Source: Bacillota bacterium
GTDB lineage: Bacteria > Bacillota > Sulfobacillia > JAJZIM01
Direction of reading: 5' to 3'
DNA: 36,966 nucleotides
Assembly (NCBI GenBank): GCA_021810565.1
Contig: JAJZIM010000029.1
Location: 1-36,966 of the forward strand
Under the pieces are notes generated by a model. That model was not told where the DNA came from and did no database searches. It saw only the letters and a list, made by a program, of their open reading frames with translations. This document shows positions 15,263 to 24,024 of the stretch, in pieces. Each line of letters begins with the position of its first letter. Position 1 is the first letter of the stretch. The translations under genes were made by a program, and so were the position numbers.

Positions 15263-16606
15263 ATGAGCATGGAGGCGAGCCCGGGCGTGCTTCCCGCGCA
15301 GGACGCCGCGTTGGGGGTGAACGAGGCCGGGCATCTGACGGTGGCCGGCTGCGACGCGGTGGAGCTGGCCAGACGCTTCGGCACTCCCTTGTATGTCCTG
15401 GACGAGTTGGCCGTGCGCGGCCGCTGCCGCGCCTACCGGCGGGAGATGGGGGCCTTCGGGAGCGACCACGGGGTCATCTACGCCTCCAAGGCCTTCATGG
15501 CCAAGGGCATCTGCCGCCTGATGGACCAGGAGGGGATGCACCTGGACGTGGTCTCCGGCGGCGAGCTTTTCACCGCCATGAGCGCCGCCTTTCCGCCGGA
15601 GCGCATCTTCTTCCACGGCAACAACAAGACGCCGGAGGAGATCACCTACGCCCTGGAGGCGGGGATCGGGCGCTTCGTGGTGGACAACCCGGCGGAGTTG
15701 GAGTTGCTGGAGGAACGGGCGGCGCGCCGCGGAGTGCGGGCGGCGGCGCTTTTGCGCATCACCCCCGGCATCGAGGCCCACACCCACGAGTACGTGCGCA
15801 CCGGCAGCATCGACTCCAAGTTCGGCTTCACCCTGGCCACGGGCGAGGCCATGGCCGGGGTGCGCCGCGCCCTGGAGCTGGCCCACGTGGAGCTTAAGGG
15901 CCTGCACTGCCACATCGGGTCGCAGATCCTGGAGACGGAGCCCTTCGCCTTGGCGGCCCGGGTGATGGTGGACCTTTTGGCCCAGATCCGACGCGAGAGC
16001 GGGATCTGCCTGGGGGAAGTGGACCTGGGTGGCGGTCTGGGCATACGCTACACCGCCGAGGACCGGCCGCCCACGGTGACCGAGTTCGCGGTGGCCACGG
16101 CGGGGACCGTGCGCCGGCGGGCGGAGGAGTTGGGGCTCGAGTCGCCGCGGGTGCTGGTGGAGCCCGGCCGCAGCATCGTGGGGGAGGCGGGAGTCACCCT
16201 GTACACCGTCGGCAGCGCCAAGGAGATCCCGGGGGTGCGCTACTACCTGGGGGTGGACGGCGGCATGGGGGACAATCCCCGCCCCGCCCTCTACGGCGCC
16301 GTTTACCGCGGCCTGCTGGCCGACCGGCCCCTGGCCGCCCCGGAGGGCACCGTGACGGTGGCGGGGCATTGCTGCGAGTCCGGCGATGTGCTCGTCCGGG
16401 ATTTGCCGCTGCCCCACGCCCGGCGGGGCGAGATCCTGGCGGTGCTCGCCACTGGCGCGTACAACTACTCCATGGCCTCCGACTACAACCGTTTTCCGCG
16501 CCCCGCCGCCGTGCTGGTCCGGGAGGGCCGGGCCAGGCTGCTCATCCGGCGGGAGACCTACCAGGACGTGGCGGCCCTGGACGAGTTGCCGGAAATGCAA
16601 CCCTGA
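15263..16606 (+). CDS. lysA: Diaminopimelate decarboxylase
   Basis: A 447-residue PLP enzyme that decarboxylates meso-diaminopimelate to L-lysine. The PLP lysine lies in VIYASKAFMAKG near residue 70. LHCHIGSQI, DLGGGLGIRY, LVEPGRSIVGEAG and HCCESGDVL (with the active-site Cys) are the usual fold III landmarks. The C-terminal GAYNYSMASDYNRFPRPAAV is typical. I use ATG 15263 after GGAGGAGAGGA; a second ATG two codons later is also possible. It is convergent with murE, with only 9 bases between stops. Together with dapB and murE it indicates a diaminopimelate-based lysine and cell-wall pathway. Confidence 0.96.
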   Translation: MSMEASPGVLPAQDAALGVNEAGHLTVAGCDAVELARRFGTPLYVLDELAVRGRCRAYRREMGAFGSDHGVIYASKAFMAKGICRLMDQEGMHLDVVSGGELFTAMSAAFPPERIFFHGNNKTPEEITYALEAGIGRFVVDNPAELELLEERAARRGVRAAALLRITPGIEAHTHEYVRTGSIDSKFGFTLATGEAMAGVRRALELAHVELKGLHCHIGSQILETEPFALAARVMVDLLAQIRRESGICLGEVDLGGGLGIRYTAEDRPPTVTEFAVATAGTVRRRAEELGLESPRVLVEPGRSIVGEAGVTLYTVGSAKEIPGVRYYLGVDGGMGDNPRPALYGAVYRGLLADRPLAAPEGTVTVAGHCCESGDVLVRDLPLPHARRGEILAVLATGAYNYSMASDYNRFPRPAAVLVREGRARLLIRRETYQDVAALDELPEMQP

Positions 16607-16615
16607 GGGCGCCGG

Positions 16616-18121
16616 TCAAAGCCGCTCCAGGATCCGGCGCACCACCTGGCGATCGTCGAAGGGGATGCGCCGGTCGCCGATGATCTGGTGCGTCTCGTGG
16701 CCCTTGCCGGCCACCACCACCACGTCGCCGGGCTGCGCCCAGGCCAGCGCCTCCCGGATGGCCTCCCGGCGGTCGGGGATCAGGCGGTAGGGGGCGCGCT
16801 CCCGGCGCAAGCCCTGCTCCACGGCGGCGGCGATGTCCCGGTATGGCTCCCAGAATAGGTTGTCCGAGGTGAACAGGACCAGATCCGCGTTCCGCCCGGC
16901 CACGGCGCCCATCAGGGGACGCTTGCCTGGATCCTTGCCTCCCTCGCAGCCGAAGACCACCGCCACCCGCCCGCCGGCGCTGCGCGCCAGCTCCAGGATT
17001 TCCGCGAGGGCGGCGGGATTGTGGGCGAAATCCACCAGCACCGTGAAGCCCCGATCCGAGGGGATCCGCTCGTGGCGTCCCGGGACGAGGGCGACCTTGG
17101 CCAGGGCGTCGGCGATCGCTTGGGGCGCCAGGCCCTCGGCCAGGCAGGCGGTTAAGGCGCCCACGGCATTGTGCAGGCTGAAGCGTCCCGGCAGCTGCAG
17201 GTTGAGCCGGATCCGCTCGCCGCGGCACTCGAGGGTGGCCCGGGCACCCTCCAGTCCGGCGCTGGTGTGGAGGAGGCGCACGGTCGCGTCCGGGGCGCGT
17301 CCGAAGGTCCAGACCTGAGCGCGGGTGGCGGCGGCCAGCCGGGGCCACGCCGGATCGTCGGCGTTCAGCACGGCCGTCTTGGGACCGGTCTTGCGGGCGT
17401 CCGCTCCCAAATCTTTAAACAGCCTGGCCTTGGCCGCCAGATAGGCTGCGCGATCCCGGTGGAAGTCGAAATGGTCCCGGGTAAGATTAGTGAACACCGC
17501 CGTGTCCACCTCGCAGCAGCGCAGCCGTTCCAGGGCCAGGGCGTGGGAGGAGGCCTCCAGGACCGCATGGGTGTCGCCGGCGGCGACCATGGCGGCCAAG
17601 AGCTCCTGGAGCTCGGGGGAGTCGGGGGTGGTCCGCCGGGCGGGTTGGGGCCGGCTGCCCACCAGGTTGTGCACGGTGCCGATGAGACCGGCCGGGCGGC
17701 CGTTGGCCTGCAGCGCGGCCTGGATCAGGTGGGCGGTGGTGGTCTTGCCGTTGGTACCGGTGACGGCGAGCACCCTCAAACACCGGGAGGGTTGGCCGTG
17801 AAACCAGGCTGCCGCGTCGCCCAGGGCGCGGCGGGTGTTTGCCACCTGCAAAAGGGCCGCTCCGGCGGCCGCCATCGGGCGCTGCACCAGCAGGCAGGCC
17901 GCCCCGCGCGCCAAGGCCTCGGGGATGTAGCGGTGGCCGTCCTCCTTGAGCCCGGGGATGCAGGCGAAGAGGTCGCCGGGGCGCACGCTCCGGGAGTCGT
18001 TGGTGACGCCCCGGATGGGCGTGGCGGGATCTCCCGAGAGCCGGGATCCCGGCAAGGCGGCGGCCAGGTCGCCCGCCGTGATCCGGCGGGTGCCGGTGCC
18101 GTGAGGCTGCGGGTCGGACAC
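16616..18121 (-). CDS. murE: UDP-N-acetylmuramoyl-tripeptide synthetase (MurE) with an atypical substrate motif
   Basis: A 501-residue Mur ligase that adds the third amino acid to UDP-MurNAc-L-Ala-D-Glu. It has an N-terminal domain with GVTNDSRSVRPGDLFACI, the ATP loop TGTNGKTTTAHLI, and the carbamoylated-lysine region. The C-terminal domain has RHERIPSDRGFTVLVDFAHNPAAL and the ending GKGHETHQIIGDRRIPFDDRQV. The site that normally reads DNPR in diaminopimelate-adding MurE reads DNLFWEP here (TSDNLFWEPYRDI), so the arginine that grips diaminopimelate is missing. GTG 18121 is chosen for its GGAGAAGGAG; the frame continues 14 codons upstream with an arginine-rich stretch. The third residue in this organism's peptidoglycan cannot be read from the sequence. 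Confidence 0.92.
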   Translation of the reverse strand: MSDPQPHGTGTRRITAGDLAAALPGSRLSGDPATPIRGVTNDSRSVRPGDLFACIPGLKEDGHRYIPEALARGAACLLVQRPMAAAGAALLQVANTRRALGDAAAWFHGQPSRCLRVLAVTGTNGKTTTAHLIQAALQANGRPAGLIGTVHNLVGSRPQPARRTTPDSPELQELLAAMVAAGDTHAVLEASSHALALERLRCCEVDTAVFTNLTRDHFDFHRDRAAYLAAKARLFKDLGADARKTGPKTAVLNADDPAWPRLAAATRAQVWTFGRAPDATVRLLHTSAGLEGARATLECRGERIRLNLQLPGRFSLHNAVGALTACLAEGLAPQAIADALAKVALVPGRHERIPSDRGFTVLVDFAHNPAALAEILELARSAGGRVAVVFGCEGGKDPGKRPLMGAVAGRNADLVLFTSDNLFWEPYRDIAAAVEQGLRRERAPYRLIPDRREAIREALAWAQPGDVVVVAGKGHETHQIIGDRRIPFDDRQVVRRILERL

Positions 18122-18196
18122 GTCATCGCTCCTTCTCCGGCGGCGCGGCGGGCCAGGGAGCATGGATATACGGCTATAGGTCTATAAAGGCGGGCG

Positions 18197-18225
18197 TTGC
18201 CCAATATTCGCCCGGATGCTATAAT
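18197..18225 (+). promoter_or_regulatory. Strong sigma-A promoter (extended -10) for the M50-trpS-scp-ytfJ run
   Basis: TTGCCC (18197-18202), a 17-base spacer and a perfect TATAAT (18220-18225) with TGC just before it. The start codon of the first gene is 22 bases beyond the -10 box. The divergent murE promoter on the other strand is not clear to me; several TATA-like hexamers lie at 18164-18186 but without a matching -35 box. Confidence 0.8.
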
Positions 18226-18246
18226 CTCCTGCAGACCGAGGGAGGT

Positions 18247-18900
18247 ATGCGCTTGTTATTTTTCGGGGGCCGCGATCCGCTCCTGAACCTCTTGCTGATG
18301 CTGCCGGGCATGCTCCTGGCCCTCACCCTGCACGAGCTGGCCCACGGGCTGGTGGCCGACCATCTGGGCGACCCCACGGCCCGGTACGCCGGCCGTCTGA
18401 CCCTGAACCCCCTGCGCCACCTGGATCCCTTGGGCACCATCCTGCTCCTGGTAGTGGGCTTCGGTTGGGCCAAACCGGTGCCGGTGGATCCGCGCAACTT
18501 CGCTAACCGGCGCGGGGGCATGGCCGCGGTGGGGCTGGCCGGTCCCCTGACCAACTTCCTGTTGGCCTTCGTCCTGTCCTTTCCCTTGGTGTACCTGCAG
18601 CTGGCGGCGGGCAGCGCCTTGCTGGAGCGGATGCTGTCCTTCGCGGTGATCATCAACGTGCTGCTGGGCATCTTCAACCTGCTGCCGGTGCCGCCCCTGG
18701 ACGGATCCCGGATCTTGCCGGCCTTCCTGAGCCCTCGGGCGGCCTACGCCTACGAGCTGCACGAGCGATGGGGCTACGTGGTGCTCCTGGTGCTGTTGTT
18801 CACCGGGCTGTTGGGGAACATCCTGGTGCCGCTGGTGAACACCACCTACGGCTCTATGATCACCACCGCGGCCAGCATCCTGAGTCCCTTTGGCCGCTGA
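18247..18900 (+). CDS. M50 (site-2) family membrane metalloprotease
   Basis: A 217-residue integral membrane zinc protease. The zinc motif HELAHG gives H29, E30 and H33, and the third ligand D152 is in NLLPVPPLDGSRIL. Five or six hydrophobic segments surround these, with the AGPLTNFLLAF loop typical of group 3 site-2 proteases. There is no PDZ or CBS domain, so it is the short form (like YwhC/Rip3-type enzymes in spore formers). The substrate is not known. The ATG follows GAGGGAGGT. It is the first gene of the run leading into trpS and scpAB, an arrangement common in Clostridia. Confidence 0.9.
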   Translation: MRLLFFGGRDPLLNLLLMLPGMLLALTLHELAHGLVADHLGDPTARYAGRLTLNPLRHLDPLGTILLLVVGFGWAKPVPVDPRNFANRRGGMAAVGLAGPLTNFLLAFVLSFPLVYLQLAAGSALLERMLSFAVIINVLLGIFNLLPVPPLDGSRILPAFLSPRAAYAYELHERWGYVVLLVLLFTGLLGNILVPLVNTTYGSMITTAASILSPFGR

Positions 18901-18924
18901 AGCCAAAAGCGGGGAGTTGAGGGC

Positions 18925-19905
18925 TTGGACCGACAGCGGGTGTTAAGCGGCATGCGGCCCACGGGCCGGCTGCATTTGGGCAACTGGATGGGCGCCCTGG
19001 CCAGTTGGGTGGAATTGCAGGAAGCGCACGAGTGCTTCTTCATGGTGGCCGACTGGCATGCCCTGACCACCGGCTACCAGGACACTACCGGTCTGCGGGA
19101 CAATATCCGGGAGATGGTGCTGGACTGGTTGGCCGCCGGGCTCGATCCGGAGCGGTCCGTGCTCTTTCGCCAATCCGAGGTGAAAGAGCACGCGGAACTG
19201 CACCTGATCCTGTCCATGGTCACCCCCCTGTCTTGGCTGGAGCGGGTCCCCACCTACAAGGAGCAGTTGCGCGAGCTGAATGGGCGGGACCTGGCCACCT
19301 ACGGCTTTCTGGGCTACCCGCTGCTGCAGGCGGCAGACATCCTGGCCTACCGGGCCACCCGGGTCCCCGTGGGGGAGGACCAACTGCCCCACCTGGAGCT
19401 GACGCGGGAGGTGGTGCGCCGCTTCAACCACCTCTTCGGCGAGGTGTTCCCCGAGCCGGCGGGCACCCTCCATCGGGCGGCGGTGCTGCCCGGGGTGGAC
19501 GGACGCAAGATGTCCAAAAGCTACGGCAACTTCATCGCCCTCACCGCCGACCCCGAGGAGGTGCGCACCAAGGTGCAGGCCATGGTGACCGATCCCCGGC
19601 GCATCCACCGCGCGGACCCGGGCCGTCCCGAGGTCTGCGACGTCTTCGTCTTTCACCGCCTCTTCAACGCCGAAAACGCGGAGCAGATCGCGGCGGACTG
19701 CCGCGGCGCCCGCATCGGCTGCGTGCAATGCAAGAAACTCATGGCCGCGCGGTTAAACGAGGTGCTGGAACCGGTCCGCCGTCGGCGGGCGGCCCTGGAG
19801 GAGGATCCGGAGCTCGTGGAACGCATCCTGGAGGCGGGGGCCGTGCGCGCCCGCCGGGAGGCGGCCGCCACCCTGCGCTTGGTCCGTCAAGCCGTCGGCC
19901 TATGA
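18925..19905 (+). CDS. trpS: Tryptophanyl-tRNA synthetase
   Basis: A 326-residue class I synthetase that charges tRNA-Trp. The HIGH-equivalent is RPTGRLHLGN (residues 11-20) and the second signature KMSKS sits at residues 195-199. The GEDQLPHLELTREVVRRFN stretch and the C-terminal anticodon-binding helices with GCVQCKKLM are standard. The start is TTG 18925 with GGGGAG about 8 bases upstream, a weak start for an essential gene. The stop overlaps the scpA ATG (ATGA). Confidence 0.96.
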   Translation: MDRQRVLSGMRPTGRLHLGNWMGALASWVELQEAHECFFMVADWHALTTGYQDTTGLRDNIREMVLDWLAAGLDPERSVLFRQSEVKEHAELHLILSMVTPLSWLERVPTYKEQLRELNGRDLATYGFLGYPLLQAADILAYRATRVPVGEDQLPHLELTREVVRRFNHLFGEVFPEPAGTLHRAAVLPGVDGRKMSKSYGNFIALTADPEEVRTKVQAMVTDPRRIHRADPGRPEVCDVFVFHRLFNAENAEQIAADCRGARIGCVQCKKLMAARLNEVLEPVRRRRAALEEDPELVERILEAGAVRARREAAATLRLVRQAVGL

Positions 19906-20591
19906 ACTACCGGGTGCGGCTGGAGGTCTTCGAAGGCCCGCTGGACCTCTTGCTCTACCTGGTGGAGGAGGCCCAGCTGGATATCCACGAGGTGTCCCTG
20001 GTCAGGGTGACCGATCAATTCTTGGAGTACCTGGCCGCCACTCACGATGTGGAGCAGGCCAGCCGTTTCCTGGTGGTGGCCGCGCAGCTCATGGCGATCA
20101 AGGCGCGCAGCCTGCTGCCGCTACCCCAGGCCCCCTCGCCCCGGGAGCAGGAGGATCCCGGGCCCGGGTTGGCCCGGCGTTTGGCCGAGTACCGGCAGGT
20201 GCGCCGCCAGGCGGATTTGCTGGCCACGCTTTGGGCGCGCGAATCTTTCCTGTATCCTGCCCCCGACCGGACCGAGGGAGCCGTCCAGGCGCCGCCGGTG
20301 CGGGGGACCGCCGCGGCGTTGGCCCGGGCCATGGCCTGGGTTCTGGGGCGCGCCGAGGTCGCGGTGAGCGTGCCGCAGGTCCCCATCAGCGTCACCGAGC
20401 GGCTGGCTGCCCTGCGGGATGCGCTCGAGGGGCGCGGGCGCTTTGTGTTCCAGGAGGTCATGGGGCGCGGCCGTGGCTGCGTCGTGGGCAGTTTTCTGGC
20501 CCTGTTGGAGTTGTGGCGCACGGGGGAGGCCGAGGTGCGCCAGGAGGAACCCTTCGGAGCCATTCAAGTTTGGCGGGAGGAGGGCGCGTGA
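19902..20591 (+). CDS. scpA: Segregation and condensation protein A
   Basis: A 229-residue kleisin that bridges the two SMC heads in the bacterial condensin with ScpB. The opening VRLEVFEGPLDLLLYLVEEA is diagnostic, as are DIHEVSLVRVTDQFLEYL and LVVAAQLMAIKARSLLP. The winged-helix C-terminus ends with FLALLELWRTGEAEVRQEEP. ATG 19902 overlaps the trpS stop; the frame is open upstream inside trpS but that part is not coding. It is translationally coupled to scpB. Confidence 0.95.
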   Translation: MNYRVRLEVFEGPLDLLLYLVEEAQLDIHEVSLVRVTDQFLEYLAATHDVEQASRFLVVAAQLMAIKARSLLPLPQAPSPREQEDPGPGLARRLAEYRQVRRQADLLATLWARESFLYPAPDRTEGAVQAPPVRGTAAALARAMAWVLGRAEVAVSVPQVPISVTERLAALRDALEGRGRFVFQEVMGRGRGCVVGSFLALLELWRTGEAEVRQEEPFGAIQVWREEGA

Positions 20592-21127
20592 TGTCCGAGC
20601 TTGGCGCCGCGCTGGAGGCGGCGCTATTCGCCTCCCCCCGCGCCCTCACCGGGGCCGAGTTGGGCCGGGTGCTGGACGCGCCCGAGGAACTGGTGGAGCG
20701 GGAGCTGGCCGCCTTGGGCGCCGCCTACGAGCGTCGCGGCGCGGGGGTCCAGTTGCGGCGGGTGGGCGGCGGCTGGCGCCTCATGACCCGTCCGGAGCAC
20801 GCCCAGGTGCTGGCCAGGCTGGGGGGACTCGCCCGGCGAGCCGCCCTGTCCCGGGCGGCCATGGAGACCTTGGCGGTGGTGGCCTACCGGCAACCCGTGA
20901 CCCGCGCGCAGCTCGAGGAGTTGCGGGGCGTGGGCTGCGAGGGGGCCTTGGCCACCCTGCTGGAACGGGGGATGGTCGAGGAGGTGGGCCGCAAGGAGGC
21001 GCCGGGCCGGCCGGTGCTGTACGGCACCACCCGGGAGTTTCTGACCGCCTTCGGCCTGCGGGACTTGGGGGAGCTGCCGGAGCCAGAGGCGGAGGAACTG
21101 CTGCAGGAGCGGCTGGAGCTGGAATAG
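20591..21127 (+). CDS. scpB: Segregation and condensation protein B
   Basis: A 178-residue protein with two winged helices that dimerises on ScpA in the SMC complex. Landmarks are LEAALFASPRALTGAELGRVL, LRRVGGGWRLMTRPEH, ETLAVVAYRQPVTRAQLEELRGV and the ending GRPVLYGTTREFLTAFGLRDLGELP. ATG 20591 shares one base with the scpA stop; GTG 20588 immediately before it is an equally placed alternative. GGAGGAGGG lies upstream. Confidence 0.95.
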   Translation: MSELGAALEAALFASPRALTGAELGRVLDAPEELVERELAALGAAYERRGAGVQLRRVGGGWRLMTRPEHAQVLARLGGLARRAALSRAAMETLAVVAYRQPVTRAQLEELRGVGCEGALATLLERGMVEEVGRKEAPGRPVLYGTTREFLTAFGLRDLGELPEPEAEELLQERLELE

Positions 21128-21157
21128 GGGGGGAGGGGGCGGGGAACCCTAACCCCC

Positions 21158-21691
21158 ATGAACTGGTACCTGGCGGCGGTCCTGGCGGGGCTGCTCCTGG
21201 GGTGGTACCTGCCCTGGAGCGTGCGCCTCACCTATCGGGGCGGCGGGGGGCAAAACCTGCTGGACATCTGCGTGGCGGCGGGGGGCCTGCCTTTGCTGCG
21301 GCGGCGTTGGGACCTGGGGGCCACGCCGTCCCGGTCTTCCGGAGGCGGGCTGCGGCGGGTGCGCCGCGTGGCGGTGCCGTTTTTACGCCAGGTGCTGCCC
21401 TGCCTGCGCTGCCACCGGCTGGTGTGGCACACGCGAGTGGGGCTGGGCGACGCGGCGGCCACCGGCCTGGGTTGCGGGCTGGGGTGGGCGGTGATGGGTG
21501 GTGCGGTGCCCTGGCTGCGCCGGCGGGTTCGCTTTGCCGCGGGCCAGCCGCGCCTGATTCTGGTGCCCTCCTTTGGGGAGCCGGCTCTAGATATCTTCCT
21601 GGATTGCATAGTATCGGTAAGAACCGGGCAGCTTATCCTTGCCGGGGGGCGGGCGCTGCCCGGAATATTCGCCGGGAGGGGACGGGCCTAA
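21158..21691 (+). CDS. DUF2953 (YtfI-like) sporulation-associated membrane protein
   Basis: A 177-residue protein with an N-terminal membrane helix (WYLAAVLAGLLLGWYLPW) and the DUF2953 pattern: WHTRVGLGDAAATGLGCGLGW, a short loop, then LILVPSFGEPALDIFLDCIVSVRTGQLIL. The same family (YtfI) precedes ytfJ in Bacillus and Clostridium, as here. Its role in sporulation is not defined. The cysteine pair CLRC near residue 85 is not a family feature I know. The stop shares one base with the ytfJ start. Confidence 0.8.
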   Translation: MNWYLAAVLAGLLLGWYLPWSVRLTYRGGGGQNLLDICVAAGGLPLLRRRWDLGATPSRSSGGGLRRVRRVAVPFLRQVLPCLRCHRLVWHTRVGLGDAAATGLGCGLGWAVMGGAVPWLRRRVRFAAGQPRLILVPSFGEPALDIFLDCIVSVRTGQLILAGGRALPGIFAGRGRA

Positions 21692-22098
21692 TGGCGGAGC
21701 ATCCCATCCAGGGTCTGATGAAAACGGCCATGGAGAGCATCAAGGACATGGTGGACGTGAACACGGTGGTGGGGGATCCGGTGGAGACCCAGGACGGCAG
21801 CGTCATCGTGCCGGTTTCCCGGGTCAGCTTCGGCTTCGCCGCCGGCGGCGGGGAGTATGGCGGGGAGGCCGGGAAGGGGGAGGAGGCGGGCGGCGCGCTG
21901 CCCTTCGGGGGCGGCAGCGGTGCGGGGGTGACCGTGGCCCCGGTGGGCTTTCTGGTGCTGACTCCCGACGCGGTGCGCCTCTTGCCGGTGGACGGCGGGG
22001 CGGTGCTGGACCGGCTCATCGACCTGGCGCCCCAGGTGCTGGACCGGATGGGATGGCGCCGCCGGCCCGAGGCGGCGGGCGAGGAGCTGGCCGACTGA
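21691..22098 (+). CDS. ytfJ: GerW/YtfJ family spore protein
   Basis: A 135-residue soluble protein of the GerW (YtfJ) family, needed for full germination function in Bacillus. It opens EHPIQGLMKTAMESIKDMVD, then VNTVVGDPVETQDGSVIVPV and SRVSFGFAAGGGEYGG, followed by a Gly-rich stretch (GGGSGAGVTVAPVGFLVL) that is typical. The C-terminus adds a short acidic tail. GGGAGGGG lies before the ATG. It closes the trpS-scp-ytf run. Confidence 0.93.
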   Translation: MAEHPIQGLMKTAMESIKDMVDVNTVVGDPVETQDGSVIVPVSRVSFGFAAGGGEYGGEAGKGEEAGGALPFGGGSGAGVTVAPVGFLVLTPDAVRLLPVDGGAVLDRLIDLAPQVLDRMGWRRRPEAAGEELAD

Positions 22099-22189
22099 GC
22101 CTGCGGGCCGCGATCCACTTTTTGCAACGGTTAGCCGACCGATGCCGCCGGGATACTTAACACCGGGGCATCGGAAGGAGAGAGTCGGT

Positions 22190-23785
22190 TTGCAAGGATT
22201 TCGCTGCTGGAAGCAGCTGGGTCCCCTGTGGTGCCAGGCGGGGGTGCGGGTGTATCCCCACCAGATGGACAGCGCCAGACGGGTGCTGGAGGAGATGGGC
22301 TGCCGGGCCATCCTGGCCGACGAGGTGGGCCTGGGCAAGACGGTGGAGGCGGGCCTGGTGCTGCGGGAACTCATGGCCCGGGGGCAGGTGCACAAGGTGC
22401 TGGCGTTGGTGCCGGCCTCCTTGGTCGGCCAGTGGGCCGAGGAGCTGGCGGGGAAATTCGCTTTGGATTTCTGCACCAGGCCGCGGGGAGCCCAGTGGCT
22501 GGAGGAGCCGCGGCTGTTGGCCTCGTTGGATCGCGCCAAGCGCCAGGACGCGCGCCGCCTGCTGGCCCTGCGCCGGTTCGATCTGGTCATCGTGGACGAG
22601 GCGCACCATCTGAAGAACCACCGCACCCGCAACTACCAATTGGTAGAGGGGCTGGCCACCCGATTTCTGCTGCTGTTGACGGCCACCCCGGTGCAGAACG
22701 AACTGCCCGAGCTGTACAACTTGGTGCATCTGGCGCAGCCGGAGCGCTTTCCCTCCTACCTGCGGTTCTACGGGGCGCTGACGGCCCGGCGCGGGCAGGC
22801 CAAGAACGCCGGGGAGCTGCACGAGCTCCTGGACCGGGTGATGATCCGCCACCGGCGCTCGGAGGTGCTGGGGCAGCTGCCGCCGCGCCGCGTCAGCCTC
22901 CTGCCGCTGGAATTGTCGGCCGCCGAGCGCGAGCTGTACCAGGAGGTCAGCCGGGTCCTGCGCCGGGAATACCGGCGGCGCTCGGGGAGCGGCGCCGGCC
23001 TCCTGTCCCTGATCACCCTGCAGCGGGAGCTTTGCTCCAGCTCCTTCGCCCTCCAGGCCACCCTGGAGCGCATGGGGGAGGAGGTGCTGGGAGGCGCGCT
23101 GCCGCAGCTGGTGCGCCGCGCGGCGGCGGTGCGGGAGAACCGCAAGGCGCAGGTGCTGGAGGACCTCGTGCGCGGCGGGGCGGAGCAACTGATCGTCTTC
23201 ACCGAATACCGGGCCACCCAGGAACACCTGTCCCATCGCATGAAGGCCGCCGGGCGGCGGGCGGTCGTGTTCCACGGCGGCCTGTCCGCCCATGAGCGCA
23301 ACCGGGCCTTGGAGGAGTTCCGGCGGGGAGCGCAGGTGCTCATCGCCACCGACGCCGGGGGACAGGGGCTAAATCTGCAGTTTTGCCACCGGATGATCAA
23401 TTACGACCTGCCGTGGAACCCCATGCGGGTGGAGCAGCGCATCGGGCGCGTCCATCGCCTGGGCCAGGAGCAGCCGGTGGAGATCTTCAACCTGTACGCC
23501 CGGGAGACGGTGGAGGAGCATATCCTGCATCTGCTGCACCGCAAGATCGACCTGTTCCGCCGCGTGGTGGGGGAGTTGGACGTGATCATCGAGCGCCTGG
23601 AGCGCCAGCGTTCCTTCGAGGGGCGCGTGCTGGAGATCGTCCTGGGGAGCCAGGCCCCCGAGGAGGTCCAGCTGGGCATGGAGCGCCTGGGTGACGAAGT
23701 GCTGCGGGTGCGCCGCCGGGTGGCCCGGGAACTCACCCCGGCTTGGCCCGCGGAGGGGCTCCCGCCATTCGTCGCCCCATGTTAG
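22190..23785 (+). CDS. SNF2/RapA-like DEAD/DEAH-box helicase
   Basis: A 531-residue superfamily 2 ATPase. The N-terminal RecA domain has the Q-motif region (VYPHQMDSARRVLE), Walker A DEVGLGKTVEAG (GLGKT at 47-51), DEAH at 136-139 in VIVDEAHHLKN and motif III LLTATPVQNEL. The C-terminal RecA domain has FTEYRATQEHL, VFHGGLSAHERN, ATDAGGQGLNLQFC and the arginine fingers in EQRIGRVHRLGQ. It resembles B. subtilis YqhH and the core of RapA, without added domains. These proteins remodel nucleic-acid complexes; the target is unknown. I use TTG 22190 after GGAAGGAGAG because similarity starts at GFRCWKQLGP. Confidence 0.9.
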   Translation: MQGFRCWKQLGPLWCQAGVRVYPHQMDSARRVLEEMGCRAILADEVGLGKTVEAGLVLRELMARGQVHKVLALVPASLVGQWAEELAGKFALDFCTRPRGAQWLEEPRLLASLDRAKRQDARRLLALRRFDLVIVDEAHHLKNHRTRNYQLVEGLATRFLLLLTATPVQNELPELYNLVHLAQPERFPSYLRFYGALTARRGQAKNAGELHELLDRVMIRHRRSEVLGQLPPRRVSLLPLELSAAERELYQEVSRVLRREYRRRSGSGAGLLSLITLQRELCSSSFALQATLERMGEEVLGGALPQLVRRAAAVRENRKAQVLEDLVRGGAEQLIVFTEYRATQEHLSHRMKAAGRRAVVFHGGLSAHERNRALEEFRRGAQVLIATDAGGQGLNLQFCHRMINYDLPWNPMRVEQRIGRVHRLGQEQPVEIFNLYARETVEEHILHLLHRKIDLFRRVVGELDVIIERLERQRSFEGRVLEIVLGSQAPEEVQLGMERLGDEVLRVRRRVARELTPAWPAEGLPPFVAPC

Positions 23786-23788
23786 AAT
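23779..23788 (+). promoter_or_regulatory. Possible extended -10 or sigma-G-like -10 element
   Basis: TAGAAT (23783-23788) preceded by TGT gives an extended -10 box. The overlapping CATGTTA (23779-23785) also fits the sigma-G/F -10 pattern CATNNTA. I see no clear -35 box for either. It lies 18 bases before the small ORF start, overlapping the end of the helicase gene. Confidence 0.3.
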
Positions 23789-23805
23789 AAAGGGGAGAAG
23801 GGGGG

Positions 23806-24003
23806 ATGCGCATGGCGGGGGAACGCGAGGGAGGGCGGCCGGAGCGGGAGACGCTGCTGCGGCGGCTGGCCGAGCTGGAGGAGGATCTGGGCCTGGAGGC
23901 GGAGGTGGTGGACGAGCAGGTGGGCACCGCCCTGATGCGTTTGACGACCCAGGCCCTGCGGGAGTTGCGCCAGCACTTGGAGCGTCAGCAGAAAGATTCC
24001 TGA
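23806..24003 (+). CDS. Small coiled-coil protein of unknown function
   Basis: A 65-residue highly charged protein (many Glu, Arg, Leu) predicted to be one or two helices, such as LLRRLAELEEDLGLEAEVVDEQ and QALRELRQHLERQQ. I do not recognise a family. It has a good site GGGAGAAGG before ATG 23806; a second ATG lies two codons later. It is flanked by the SNF2 gene and a spore coat-DNA protein gene, with promoter-like -10 boxes on both sides, so expression in sporulation is possible but unproven. Confidence 0.55.
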   Translation: MRMAGEREGGRPERETLLRRLAELEEDLGLEAEVVDEQVGTALMRLTTQALRELRQHLERQQKDS

Positions 24004-24024
24004 AGGGATGGGCCCGGCGCGGGA

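Noticed and set aside
12935-16600. A 1221-codon minus-strand open frame spanning MMPL and lysA
   Set aside because: It is out of frame with MMPL and antisense to lysA, both of which have clear motifs. The product is proline/glycine/arginine-rich low complexity, a common by-product of very high GC.
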